Below, one piece after another: positions 19,602 to 28,086 of a stretch of 64,000 nt of DNA. The stretch spans positions 1,080,824 through 1,144,823 of the forward strand of contig NZ_MSCH01000003.1 in the NCBI RefSeq assembly GCF_002954545.1. Reading direction: 5' to 3'. The notes beneath the pieces are model-generated. The model did no database searches, had not been told where the DNA came from, and saw nothing but the letters and a program-made list of their open reading frames with translations. This DNA is from Psychrosphaera saromensis (lineage in GTDB: Bacteria > Pseudomonadota > Gammaproteobacteria > Enterobacterales > Alteromonadaceae). Numbering within the stretch: position 1 is the first letter of the stretch; every line of letters starts with the position of its first letter. The position numbers and the translations under genes are program-made.

Positions 19602-19889
19602 ATGAATAGATTGTCTTTATTTTCAGCGGCGGATCTGCAAACGTCTATGAAAGAATGGTTGATAAGCCAAAGAAAAAATCAGAAGTTATCCAGAGACCGA
19701 CTAGCAGAAATAAGTACAGTTCCGTCATCAACCATCAAAAAGTTTGAAACAACAGGTCAAATCTCGTTTAGGCAATTTTTATTGTTATGGCAAAGTGTTG
19801 ATGATTTACAACGATTACAATCATTAACAGAAATATCATCTATTAAAACCGATAAACCAATGTCAATTGAAGAGGTACTTAAAGGATGA
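19602..19889 (+). CDS. HipB-like HTH antitoxin (module 1)
   Basis: A 95-residue protein with a helix-turn-helix in residues 15-65 (LISQRKNQKLSRDRLAEISTVPSSTIKKFETTG). It overlaps the hipA-like gene by four bases (ATGA), and a perfect palindrome lies upstream, so it is probably the antitoxin and autorepressor. Ribosome binding before the ATG is weak, and translation may begin near a transcription start. Confidence 0.8.
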   Translation: MNRLSLFSAADLQTSMKEWLISQRKNQKLSRDRLAEISTVPSSTIKKFETTGQISFRQFLLLWQSVDDLQRLQSLTEISSIKTDKPMSIEEVLKG

Positions 19890-21211
19890 ATTATCTACAG
19901 GTAAAAAAATTAGACGTTAAACGTAAATTGTCAGATGGAACCTCCGTTTTTGTTGGTGAGTTAGCGCAGAATAAACAAGGCGTATATTTTCAATATGACG
20001 ATAATTATTTAGCAAAATTTAATAACCTTTCCCCATTTAATCTTAACGCTGACACATCACTTCAAATAGCTCCTGCTACACCTCATAACGGTTTGCATGG
20101 CGCGTTTTCTGATTCCCTACCGGATGGCTGGGGATTGTTGCTAATGGATCGGATATTTAGACAAGCAGATATTTTACCATCACAAATAACCGCAATGGAT
20201 AGACTCTCGTTTGTCGGCAACGGCGCAATGGGGGCATTATCTTTTTCACCGACTAGCGAATTAAAACAACAAAGTGACATTAGCCAAATTTCAATTGCAG
20301 AGTTAGGCATGCAAGCCCAAGCTATTTTTGATGGGCAAACCTCAGATGTGTTACAAGCATTGGTTAATGCTGGAAGCTCTGGTGGCGCAAGACCTAAAGC
20401 CCAATTGTACTTAAACGATAACGACAATAATTATTGCAGTACAAGCTCAAGTCAAAACAACCAAGCGTATTTAGTTAAATTTACCTCTTCACAGCTTTCA
20501 TTGGGGCATGAAGAAGGAATATGTGAAGCTGCGTATTTAAGTTTGGCAAAGACCGCTGGCATTGACGTTCCAGAATGGAAGTTATTGGATGCGCCAGAAA
20601 AGTCAGGCGCTGAAAAATGGTTAGCGGTAAAACGCTTCGACACCATTAAAAATAAAAGCTCGGGAAAAAATACCGCGGAAAACAATGTTGCAACCGAAGG
20701 GCGACTGCATTTACACAGTGCATGCGGGTTGTTGGATGCAGATTTTAGAATGCCAAGTTTAGATTACGAAGACTTAATAAAAGCCAGCAGTTTATTATGT
20801 AAGAGTCCTGCGGCAGGACAAGCGATGTTTCGTCGTATGATATTTAACTTGTTTGGGTTAAATCAAGATGATCACAGTAAGAACTGGGCGTTTTTACAAG
20901 ATGATATTGGCAAATGGCAGTTAGCTCCATTTTACGACATTACCTACAGCCCAACACCATTTAATGAACATTCAACGGCGTTCTCAGGATTTGGCAAAAC
21001 ACCGAGTTTACAGGTTATGAAAAAACTAGCAGCGCACGCTAATTTTTCTAATTGGAAAGAAGCCCAGCAGGTTATTCAAGAAGTTGTAGATGCTATAAAT
21101 AACTTTGCTAATGTTGCAAAAACCCTAAATGTAAAAACAGATACTATTAAATTAATAAGCAAACAATTGGATAATGTTTATAACGAAAATAAAATATTAT
21201 TAACGGTTTAA
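19886..21211 (+). CDS. HipA-like Ser/Thr kinase toxin (module 1)
   Basis: A 441-residue HipA-family protein. The N-terminal subdomain has PHNGLHGAFSDSLPDGWG; the phosphate-binding loop region has SSGGARPKAQLYL; the catalytic loop is FNLFGLNQDDHSKNWAFL (D-H-x-K-N) with the metal-binding region FYDITYSP. HipA kinases phosphorylate cytosolic targets such as GltX and induce dormancy; the target here is unknown. It is translationally coupled to the upstream HTH gene. It differs clearly from the second HipA at 32.7 kb. Confidence 0.88.
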   Translation: MNYLQVKKLDVKRKLSDGTSVFVGELAQNKQGVYFQYDDNYLAKFNNLSPFNLNADTSLQIAPATPHNGLHGAFSDSLPDGWGLLLMDRIFRQADILPSQITAMDRLSFVGNGAMGALSFSPTSELKQQSDISQISIAELGMQAQAIFDGQTSDVLQALVNAGSSGGARPKAQLYLNDNDNNYCSTSSSQNNQAYLVKFTSSQLSLGHEEGICEAAYLSLAKTAGIDVPEWKLLDAPEKSGAEKWLAVKRFDTIKNKSSGKNTAENNVATEGRLHLHSACGLLDADFRMPSLDYEDLIKASSLLCKSPAAGQAMFRRMIFNLFGLNQDDHSKNWAFLQDDIGKWQLAPFYDITYSPTPFNEHSTAFSGFGKTPSLQVMKKLAAHANFSNWKEAQQVIQEVVDAINNFANVAKTLNVKTDTIKLISKQLDNVYNENKILLTV

Positions 21212-21237
21212 TAACCCCTAGATTCGCATAACAATAC

Positions 21238-22314
21238 CTATAAACTCGACAATGCCTTTTCAGCCATCTGTTTTATATAAGCATTTACTTTCCAACTTTT
21301 TGGGTTCCAGCCTAATAAAAACCGATAAAAATCCGCCCATGCTACAGGATATAACTCTTGGTACTCTTTGCTTAATTCTACAAAATCTATACTGGAATGC
21401 TCATCATGGGGAGTATGAGTTACAGCATCAGCTAATGCTTGTTTTAATGCGTTTAAATAAAATGGCAGGATAAGCTCTCCAAACTCTTCAAGACCAGACT
21501 GGTCAAGCGCACTACCCGCTAAATAGGCTAAATCAACAACTCCAACACCACGGCCTACATATTGAAAATCCACTGCTGCAACTGAGTTGCCATCAGAATG
21601 AAAACATAAGTTTTCAAACTTAGCGTCGCCATGTATTAAGGTTTGGTACTTAGCCTCTTTTAAACGTTTATCCAGCCGTGTTGCCTGTTGTTTTAAATTT
21701 GATTCTGGCATCGCAAGCAATTCATCTTGGCGTGTATTTAAGTGCCAATAACCACCTTGTGACCACAAATTATCAGCCTTAGTAAACATGAATTTACTAT
21801 GAAAGTTGGCCAGCCAAGTTATGGCTGTTTTAAGTTTTTGCCAATCGTTCTTATCTGCGCTTATGTTAAAACCACTGGCATGTAAGTCTTCCATCACCAG
21901 TAAGTAACCATCTTCTAATTCTATGATTTCATATAAGGTCGGGACTTTGCAGTTTTGTGCAGCATTTTGTTGATTGTGGCTTTGGCTACAACCGTGGTTA
22001 CAGTTTTGATTAAACGCTTTATTACAGAAGCTGGCATATTCACGATAAAAGTGAGTTTCTACCTGGTAAGATTTGATTTTTCGCTGGTGGCTTTTGTCAC
22101 CACTCCAACCTCTAGGGTGTTCAGTAAGCGGCGCTGAAGTTTGAATATGTTTAACAATATAACTCTGTTTTTTGTTTTTACTATAACAACGCACAATACT
22201 GCCATAACCGCTCCAAAGCTCCTGTAATTGCTCAACAAATTCAAGAGACTGATCTTGTAATGTGTCTTGTAATACTTGTTGTAATTGAGGCAACAAATCA
22301 AAAGACGTCGGCAT
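21238..22314 (-). CDS. APH/CHK-like phosphotransferase
   Basis: A 358-residue protein-kinase-fold small-molecule phosphotransferase. The Brenner motif LIHGDAKFENLCFH and the metal-binding AVDFQYVGRGVGVVDLAYL identify the family, close to the ecdysteroid-kinase/choline-kinase-like group. The N-terminal part includes YIVKHI (candidate ATP lysine) and LLVMEDL (hinge). An unusual histidine-, cysteine- and asparagine-rich insert (NQNCNHGCSQSHNQQNAAQNC) sits near residue 105. The substrate is unknown. It is convergent with hipA and separated by a hairpin from the peptide gene upstream, so it may not belong to that operon. Confidence 0.78.
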   Translation of the reverse strand: MPTSFDLLPQLQQVLQDTLQDQSLEFVEQLQELWSGYGSIVRCYSKNKKQSYIVKHIQTSAPLTEHPRGWSGDKSHQRKIKSYQVETHFYREYASFCNKAFNQNCNHGCSQSHNQQNAAQNCKVPTLYEIIELEDGYLLVMEDLHASGFNISADKNDWQKLKTAITWLANFHSKFMFTKADNLWSQGGYWHLNTRQDELLAMPESNLKQQATRLDKRLKEAKYQTLIHGDAKFENLCFHSDGNSVAAVDFQYVGRGVGVVDLAYLAGSALDQSGLEEFGELILPFYLNALKQALADAVTHTPHDEHSSIDFVELSKEYQELYPVAWADFYRFLLGWNPKSWKVNAYIKQMAEKALSSL

Positions 22315-22390
22315 GGTGATGATCTTCTTTATATTCAGGTTTAAGTGGCGGGCTTTAAATGCGGCAAATGGTATTTAGTTAAGAATGGAT

Positions 22391-22423
22391 AAAGTTAAAG
22401 GGCGTTTAAAACCCTTCAACTTT
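22391..22423 (-). terminator. Hairpin between the GG-leader peptide gene and the phosphotransferase gene
   Basis: Arms AAAGTTAAAGGG (22391-22402) and CCCTTCAACTTT (22412-22423) with one mismatch. It probably ends the peptide transcript, although the T run is poor. Confidence 0.5.
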
Positions 22424-22443
22424 ACTTTTAACCAAAAAGATTG

Positions 22444-22581
22444 CTAATCACGAACAATGATTTCGCCGTTTTTACCTGCAATACTGCCACCGCTAACGGC
22501 TTTTATTTCTTGCGCGTTAAGCTCACGTACTTTACTGTCTTGAGATTTAGTATTTTTTTTTGCTTTGTTTTTAATATTCAT
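22444..22581 (-). CDS. 45-residue peptide with double-glycine leader
   Basis: A short gene with a good AAGGAA ribosome-binding site seven bases before its ATG. The product starts MNIKNKAKKNTK, continues VRELNAQEIKAVSGG (residues 18-32), a bacteriocin/microcin-type double-glycine leader with the usual E-L-x-x-x-E pattern, and ends SIAGKNGEIIVRD. Cutting after G32 by a peptidase-containing ABC transporter would release a 13-residue core. No such transporter or maturation enzyme lies in the window. The core end GKNGEIIVRD resembles GKTGTIIVQE, the end of the upstream 120-residue protein. Function is inferred only. Confidence 0.7.
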   Translation of the reverse strand: MNIKNKAKKNTKSQDSKVRELNAQEIKAVSGGSIAGKNGEIIVRD

Positions 22582-22727
22582 AATGTATTCCTTTTTTATG
22601 CTTGAGTTATAAAATAATTTACATTTATGTGTCGGTTGCGAATTAACACTTCAGTTATACTGAAATATATTAAATAAGCCACGGCTAACACAGCTTTTAT
22701 CTAAACCAATAACCATTCGTAAATAGT

Positions 22728-23090
22728 TTACTCTTGAACAATAATCGTACCAGTTTTACCAGTAATATCTCTTACATCAAAATGTGGAGCAAGCTCTTCA
22801 TAAGTTGCATCAGCTACAGATTTATCACCGCTATATTTTACAATATCTAATGTGAAAGTATCGGTGCCCGATTGACTCGCTGTTTTTACAACTGTTTGGC
22901 TATTAGGTACCCATTCCCACTCTGAGTCATTCCACTTAAAAAAGACAAATGTGTTCGGTGTACTAATAGCGCTAGCTAAAGTCTCATCCACAATAAAATG
23001 AAGTTCAGCCCCTGGTTCTACATCTGTTCCTAGAGTAATAAACACTACTTCTTTTGGCGTGCCCTTTACTGTCATTAATACATCTCTCAT
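22728..23090 (-). CDS. Unknown 120-residue protein sharing a C-terminal motif with the GG peptide
   Basis: No family recognised. The start is one of two adjacent ATGs (23093 or 23090) following AAAGGAAGC; a longer frame to 23168 is unlikely. The sequence is acidic and rich in beta-prone residues (EVVFITLG, AELHFIVDE, TFVFFKWNDSEWEW), without a signal peptide or transmembrane segment. It ends VRDITGKTGTIIVQE, resembling the end of the downstream GG-leader peptide. The two genes lie 146 bases apart on one strand, divergent from the Ser/Thr kinase. It might be a substrate, partner or immunity-like protein of the same system. Confidence 0.6.
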   Translation of the reverse strand: MRDVLMTVKGTPKEVVFITLGTDVEPGAELHFIVDETLASAISTPNTFVFFKWNDSEWEWVPNSQTVVKTASQSGTDTFTLDIVKYSGDKSVADATYEELAPHFDVRDITGKTGTIIVQE

Positions 23091-23314
23091 CATGCTTCCT
23101 TTGTTTTGTTTAATTAAATTAAAGTTAAATCGGACTTTTACTTTAATCAGGATTGATTGTTTAAGCAAATATATTACATAACATACTGAATTATAATATC
23201 TTTAGATTGAGTTTTTAGTTAATGCACTAACTAATAGAAAACGGGATAAAGCCCTCGAGTAAATTCGTATTATTGTAACAACCAGTAGTGCTGTGGAGTG
23301 TTAAACGTTATACT

Positions 23315-23349
23315 TTTTCTTTTCTTTTCTTTTCTTTTCTTTTCTTTTC
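23315..23349 (+). repeat. Pentanucleotide microsatellite (TTTTC)x7
   Basis: Seven perfect five-base units directly upstream of the kinase gene, 160-195 bases before its ATG. Such tracts change length by slipped-strand mispairing. Confidence 0.95.
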
Positions 23350-23356
23350 AAAGTCA

Positions 23357-23386
23357 AAGGACAAGGACAAGGACAAGGACAAGGAC
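23357..23386 (+). repeat. Hexanucleotide microsatellite (AAGGAC)x5
   Basis: Five perfect six-base units, flanked by degenerate copies on both sides (23350-23405), only seven bases after the pentanucleotide tract and about 120 bases before the kinase start. Confidence 0.95.
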
Positions 23387-23508
23387 AAACACAAAGACAA
23401 ATAGACAGCAGACTAACGTTTATCTTATGACGGTAATTAATAAATTATCAGTTTGATAGTTTGTTCGTATTTTTAACACATAGCCGCTTTATTTATATAG
23501 GAGTTATT

Positions 23509-26500
23509 ATGGCCACAGATGACAGTCATTTAGAAGATACACTTCCTATTGATGAAGGGGGTGGTGTTAGTACTAGCGCTAGTTCAGGTACAGCATTTGC
23601 AGAACACAACCTTAATGGCTTTCCCATTAAGGTTAATAGTCGATTTACTTACGTAAAACGTCTTGGTCGAGGTGGTAGTGCTTTGGTTTACCAAGCATTT
23701 GATAATGTGCTTGAACGCCATGTAGCTCTAAAGTTTTTATTAAATCCCCAACAGAAAAACCAAGCAAGATTAGTAGCTGAAGCTCGCTCACAAGCTAATG
23801 TAGAACACTCTAATATTTGCCCTATTTATGAAGTTATTGAAACAGGCAATAGTGTCTACCTAGTTATGCAATTTATTGAGGGGGAAAGCTTACAAGCTTT
23901 GTCGCCAACATTAAGCCTGGAACAAATATTACTGCTATTAAAAAAGACAGCCCTTGGACTGCATACCGCCCACATGCAGGGCATGATCCATCGTGACTTT
24001 AAACCCGCCAATGTAATGGTCAATCTTGCATCTGGTGATATGGATGCCAAAATTGTTGATTTTGGCTTGGCAGCTCAAGATATCAGTCAAGATAATAAAA
24101 CATCTAAACTTGCAGGTACAACCGGGTTTATCTCACCGGAACAATATAAAGATGATTTTACAAAAATAGATCGCAGCAGTGACATTTATTCACTTGGCGC
24201 CAGTCTTTTATACTGTTTAACTGGCAAGCTCCTAGTCATTGGTAAAAGTAATACGGTTGAAAACACTGCAGAAAGCTCTACATCAGACAGCTATACCTTA
24301 AAAAGCGATACCTTAAAAAGTCAAACCTCAAATAGCAAAGCCCCAGCCAGTAAAGAGCTATCTATTAACCAGCCGCCTATTAACGAGTTATTAGCCAATA
24401 CCTCGTTGCCTAAAGACGTACAAATTATTATTGCCAAAAGCATGGCGGCGGAACCTCAAAACCGTTATCAATCAGCATTGGAAATGGCGGATGACATTAG
24501 TCGTTATTTAGCAGGTGAACCAATTAAAGCCAGATCCAGCAAAAGTTATTGGTTAGGCCGAAAGTTAATAAAGCATAAATGGTTAGCGGGGGCAGCGTTT
24601 ATCGCTATTGTTGGTACCTCTGGTATGTACATTAACCAGCTTCATCAGCAGAAAAACCAAGAGCAGCAACAAAGAGTGAGGGAGCAAGGCTTGTTGCAAA
24701 TTAATAATAAGATTAATGATCTGGAATATCAGGCGCAACTTACTTATATGTTACCAAGGCATAACATTGAAGCCCAACAGCAAAAATGGTTAGCAGATGC
24801 TAAGCAACTAGAGCAGGAGTTGCCCGATATTAATCCAATACTGTTAGGTGCAACACATTACGGTATAGGACGTATTTACCAAGTTTTAGGGGATACGTTA
24901 AAGGCGACTGAACACTTAGAGCAAGCACATCAATTAGAAAAAATTGACGACACCGCTTTTTATTTGGCTCTTGCCTACAGTGAATTGTACCAACAGAAAC
25001 TTACTGTACTTCGAAATATCGCTAGTAAAAATGTTAGAGAATCTAGAATTGCGCAACTAGATGAAAAATACAAAACACCTGTAATAGCACTATTAAACGA
25101 ACATATAGAATCAGCCCCTTATCGTTCTTATGCCAATGCTTTGTTGACCTACTATCAAGGTGATTGGGATAGCGCTATGGATATTTTAAATAAAGGTGAA
25201 GATTTACCTGTTTGGTATTATGCGGATGACGTTTTAAAAGGCGATATATTATTAGCGCAAGCAAATGCATTAAATAATGCTGGGAGCATTATTTATTTAA
25301 TAGAGCCTTTAATAAAGCAAGCATCAAGCTACTACCAAAATGCTAACATAATAGCACGTAGTGAACCATCACTTGTACTTAAACAAATATCAGCAATAAA
25401 CTTAGAGTTTGCCATGTTTAACCAAGCTGGTAAGGCAGCTGAAAGTCATTTGATAGATAAAGCTCAACAATTAAGAAGTGAAGTGTTAGAGATCACTAAA
25501 GTAGATGGTGACGTTTATCATACCTTTGGATTACTTTATTTTAACTACGCATTCAATCTACATTATAACAATGGTAAGCCTGAAAAATGGTTGGAGTTGG
25601 CTGAATCAGAGTTTACCAATGCCAATAACTACACCACTAAAATGGGTGATATCTGGTTGTCATTTGCGCGTTTATATTCAAATAAAATTAAATTACAAAC
25701 AGAACTTAATATAGATAATAGCGACACCATAAAAAAAGCAATTAATGCGTTAAATAAAGTGTCAGACACAGCAAAAGATTATTATTATTTTAATCAGTTA
25801 GGCACATTAAATCGCTATAGAGCATTAGACGTTAGGGATGAAGGTGGTGATGATAAAACCTTATTTGAAGCTTCAATTTTTAACTACCTTGAAGCAAATG
25901 CACGATTTCCTGAGCGTATTGGCAGTTTGATAAATGCGGCATCAGTAATTATCGATATGTCAGAAAGTGACGGCCTTAATGATAGGTATCTTGCGTTAAA
26001 AAAAGCAGAGTCAATATTGATTAAGGTTTTAAAAAAAGAAACTGATCATTTTGTTGCTAATTATTATCTTGCAGTTACACAATTTAATTTATTGCATTTA
26101 TCACTTTATCAAGGATTAGCAGTACAAGGATTGGATATAGGTGACGCTTTTAACAAAGCGTCTGAGCAAATGGCGCGGACTAAATTAATCAATAGTACTT
26201 TGCCTTATGTTTTAGACTTGGAACAAAGGCTGAAACAATTAGAATATGAATTAGTGTTCCAAAAAACAAAACAATGGAATAATGACTTTGATAAGCTTAT
26301 TGCAGCAAGAACGAAGCTAGCAAAAACGTTTGCACAAAATACTATAGTGACCAGTAACTTTGTGGGAGTACTTTGCGGCATAACGGGTATTCGTGTTCAA
26401 TTAGGTTTACCTGCTGAAGCTTATATTGATAAGCTAGAACAAGCACTTAACGAGTATCCTGAATTTGAAAATGTGGAAGCGTATCGGGCGTTAAGCAAAT

Positions 26501-26733
26501 TATTCCGCAATTGGAATACACCAAGCGTAGGTAAGCTTAATCTAATAAATGACTTTAAGCTAAGAGAAAAACGTACCCCACCACATGATTGGGCGTTAGC
26601 TATGGTGTTAATAGCAACAGCGAGTACGAAACAGGATATAGAGGAAGCAACCGAATTATTAAATAGCAATAAAGGTATGCTTCCAGCCTATCGAAAACTG
26701 ATTTTGGAATGGGCCAACAAAAAAGTATTTTAA
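23509..26733 (+). CDS. Transmembrane Ser/Thr protein kinase with large TPR-like C-terminal domain
   Basis: A 1074-residue PknB-type kinase. The kinase domain (about residues 45-345) has GRGGSALVY (from G53), ALKFL with the ATP lysine, HRDFKPANVM (D163), DFGLA (D184) and GTTGFISPEQY. It contains a serine- and threonine-rich insert near residues 245-290 (repeats of TLKS). A single transmembrane helix follows (about 359-378), then about 700 residues of helical repeats resembling TPRs, probably outside the cytoplasm. ATG 23509 has AGGAG upstream; the longer TTG frame is unlikely. Two microsatellites lie in its promoter region, and an FHA protein gene follows after 87 bases. Confidence 0.9.
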   Translation: MATDDSHLEDTLPIDEGGGVSTSASSGTAFAEHNLNGFPIKVNSRFTYVKRLGRGGSALVYQAFDNVLERHVALKFLLNPQQKNQARLVAEARSQANVEHSNICPIYEVIETGNSVYLVMQFIEGESLQALSPTLSLEQILLLLKKTALGLHTAHMQGMIHRDFKPANVMVNLASGDMDAKIVDFGLAAQDISQDNKTSKLAGTTGFISPEQYKDDFTKIDRSSDIYSLGASLLYCLTGKLLVIGKSNTVENTAESSTSDSYTLKSDTLKSQTSNSKAPASKELSINQPPINELLANTSLPKDVQIIIAKSMAAEPQNRYQSALEMADDISRYLAGEPIKARSSKSYWLGRKLIKHKWLAGAAFIAIVGTSGMYINQLHQQKNQEQQQRVREQGLLQINNKINDLEYQAQLTYMLPRHNIEAQQQKWLADAKQLEQELPDINPILLGATHYGIGRIYQVLGDTLKATEHLEQAHQLEKIDDTAFYLALAYSELYQQKLTVLRNIASKNVRESRIAQLDEKYKTPVIALLNEHIESAPYRSYANALLTYYQGDWDSAMDILNKGEDLPVWYYADDVLKGDILLAQANALNNAGSIIYLIEPLIKQASSYYQNANIIARSEPSLVLKQISAINLEFAMFNQAGKAAESHLIDKAQQLRSEVLEITKVDGDVYHTFGLLYFNYAFNLHYNNGKPEKWLELAESEFTNANNYTTKMGDIWLSFARLYSNKIKLQTELNIDNSDTIKKAINALNKVSDTAKDYYYFNQLGTLNRYRALDVRDEGGDDKTLFEASIFNYLEANARFPERIGSLINAASVIIDMSESDGLNDRYLALKKAESILIKVLKKETDHFVANYYLAVTQFNLLHLSLYQGLAVQGLDIGDAFNKASEQMARTKLINSTLPYVLDLEQRLKQLEYELVFQKTKQWNNDFDKLIAARTKLAKTFAQNTIVTSNFVGVLCGITGIRVQLGLPAEAYIDKLEQALNEYPEFENVEAYRALSKLFRNWNTPSVGKLNLINDFKLREKRTPPHDWALAMVLIATASTKQDIEEATELLNSNKGMLPAYRKLILEWANKKVF

Positions 26734-26820
26734 TAAAGTTAAACAAAAGACTGTATTAATAATATAATCAAGAATAAGATAATACTTGTTTAAATAACGA
26801 CCAACTAAAAGGGGTACCCA

Positions 26821-27816
26821 ATGGCATATATTAAAAGTTTTGACAAAGGCATTATTCATTTAAAACAAAGCCATTTATTTGGTCGTTTACAAAATGTTGT
26901 AGATACCTACTTGCAAGACAGCGCCGTGTCTCGTTTACATTTTTTATTAGAATATACCGCGCCAAACTGGTACTTAGTCGATTACAGCAGTAATGGAACT
27001 TGGGTAAACGGCGTGCGTATTACTAAAGGTGTACAAACATTAGTTAAACAAGATGACGTTGTTGTTATTGGTGGCAAGTTTGGTACTGAGTTTCAATTTG
27101 TAGATGCTGGTGAACCGGTAGATATACTTTGCAGACGCAACAGCCCTGACAGCCCAATTATTGAAACCTTACAATTGCAATCGACAAACCATTTACCAAA
27201 TCAACAACACTGTGAGGTGAGTATAACCAGAGATAATGACAACTGGGTGTTAGAACATGAACACCAACAACGCAGCTTACATGACGGCGACTGGCTCACC
27301 ATAGAAAAGCAAAAGTGGCAGCTGGTACTAACGGATGCACCAAATTCCACAATGAAAGTTCAAGACAACGAACTTCAGTTATCTGAAATACAGTTACAAT
27401 TACATACCAGCCTAGATGAAGAAACGACCAGTGCTAAAATGGTCAGTCACATGGGTGAAGTTAATTTACAAACACGTAGTCATCATTATTTACTCTTGTT
27501 ACTTGCAAGACAAAGAATTGCAGATGCCAATAATCATATTGACGCTACAGAGTGTGGTTGGGTTTATATGGATCACTTAACAGAAATGCTAGGTATACCA
27601 GAAACCTTAATTAATATTCAGATTTACCGAGCTAGAAAACAATTAGAAACCGCGTTAAATGGTGACATTGACGGCAAAGAACTAATAGAACGACGCTCAG
27701 GGAAAATTCGTATTGGGTTAACACACTTTGCCATCTACAAAGGTGCTAATTTGGAAGCTCAGAACGCGGAAGACACAAGCCTAAAAAGCAAAAGCTTAGA
27801 CACTGAAGCTGCCTAA
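26821..27816 (+). CDS. FHA-domain protein with C-terminal winged helix
   Basis: A 331-residue soluble protein. The FHA domain (residues about 18-95) has LFGRLQN, SAVSRLHFLLEY and SSNGTWVNG, the phosphothreonine-binding signature. The C-terminal part (about 215-310), with METLIN-like helix LGIPETLINIQIYRARKQLE and a SGKIRIGL beta hairpin, resembles an OmpR/SARP-type winged helix. It is therefore a candidate transcription factor that reads phosphorylation by the kinase encoded upstream. AAGGGG precedes the ATG and a hairpin terminator follows. Targets are unknown. Confidence 0.82.
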   Translation: MAYIKSFDKGIIHLKQSHLFGRLQNVVDTYLQDSAVSRLHFLLEYTAPNWYLVDYSSNGTWVNGVRITKGVQTLVKQDDVVVIGGKFGTEFQFVDAGEPVDILCRRNSPDSPIIETLQLQSTNHLPNQQHCEVSITRDNDNWVLEHEHQQRSLHDGDWLTIEKQKWQLVLTDAPNSTMKVQDNELQLSEIQLQLHTSLDEETTSAKMVSHMGEVNLQTRSHHYLLLLLARQRIADANNHIDATECGWVYMDHLTEMLGIPETLINIQIYRARKQLETALNGDIDGKELIERRSGKIRIGLTHFAIYKGANLEAQNAEDTSLKSKSLDTEAA

Positions 27817-27856
27817 GCTATTAGATAATTAATATATTAAATAACTAAGCATTAAA

Positions 27857-27903
27857 TTTAAAGGTTCAGTTTTATAAGTTATTTATAAAGCAGAACCTTT
27901 AAA
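27857..27903 (+). terminator. Long hairpin after the kinase-FHA operon
   Basis: Outer arms TTTAAAGGTTC (27857-27867) and GAACCTTTAAA (27893-27903), with a second paired stretch TTATAA inside. It marks the end of the kinase-FHA transcription unit. Confidence 0.7.
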
Positions 27904-28086
27904 GCTTTCAATTTCAAACCGCATATCTCAAGCCTGCATATAAAGCTCTTCATAGTAAAGCCCCAAATGTGAATCAAACACCTTCACAACGTATCTGTTT
28001 CTTACCCTATTTTGATTTTACTAACTTACTGGACGTAAATAGGCTAAAATCGCAGGTTATTGTTTTAGCCTTGAGCCCTTTATAAA

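Noticed and set aside
23169-23314. Possible further GG-leader genes near the kinase
   Set aside because: I looked for other short frames with a ribosome-binding site and an ELxxxE...GG pattern here and in 22582-22727 and found none.
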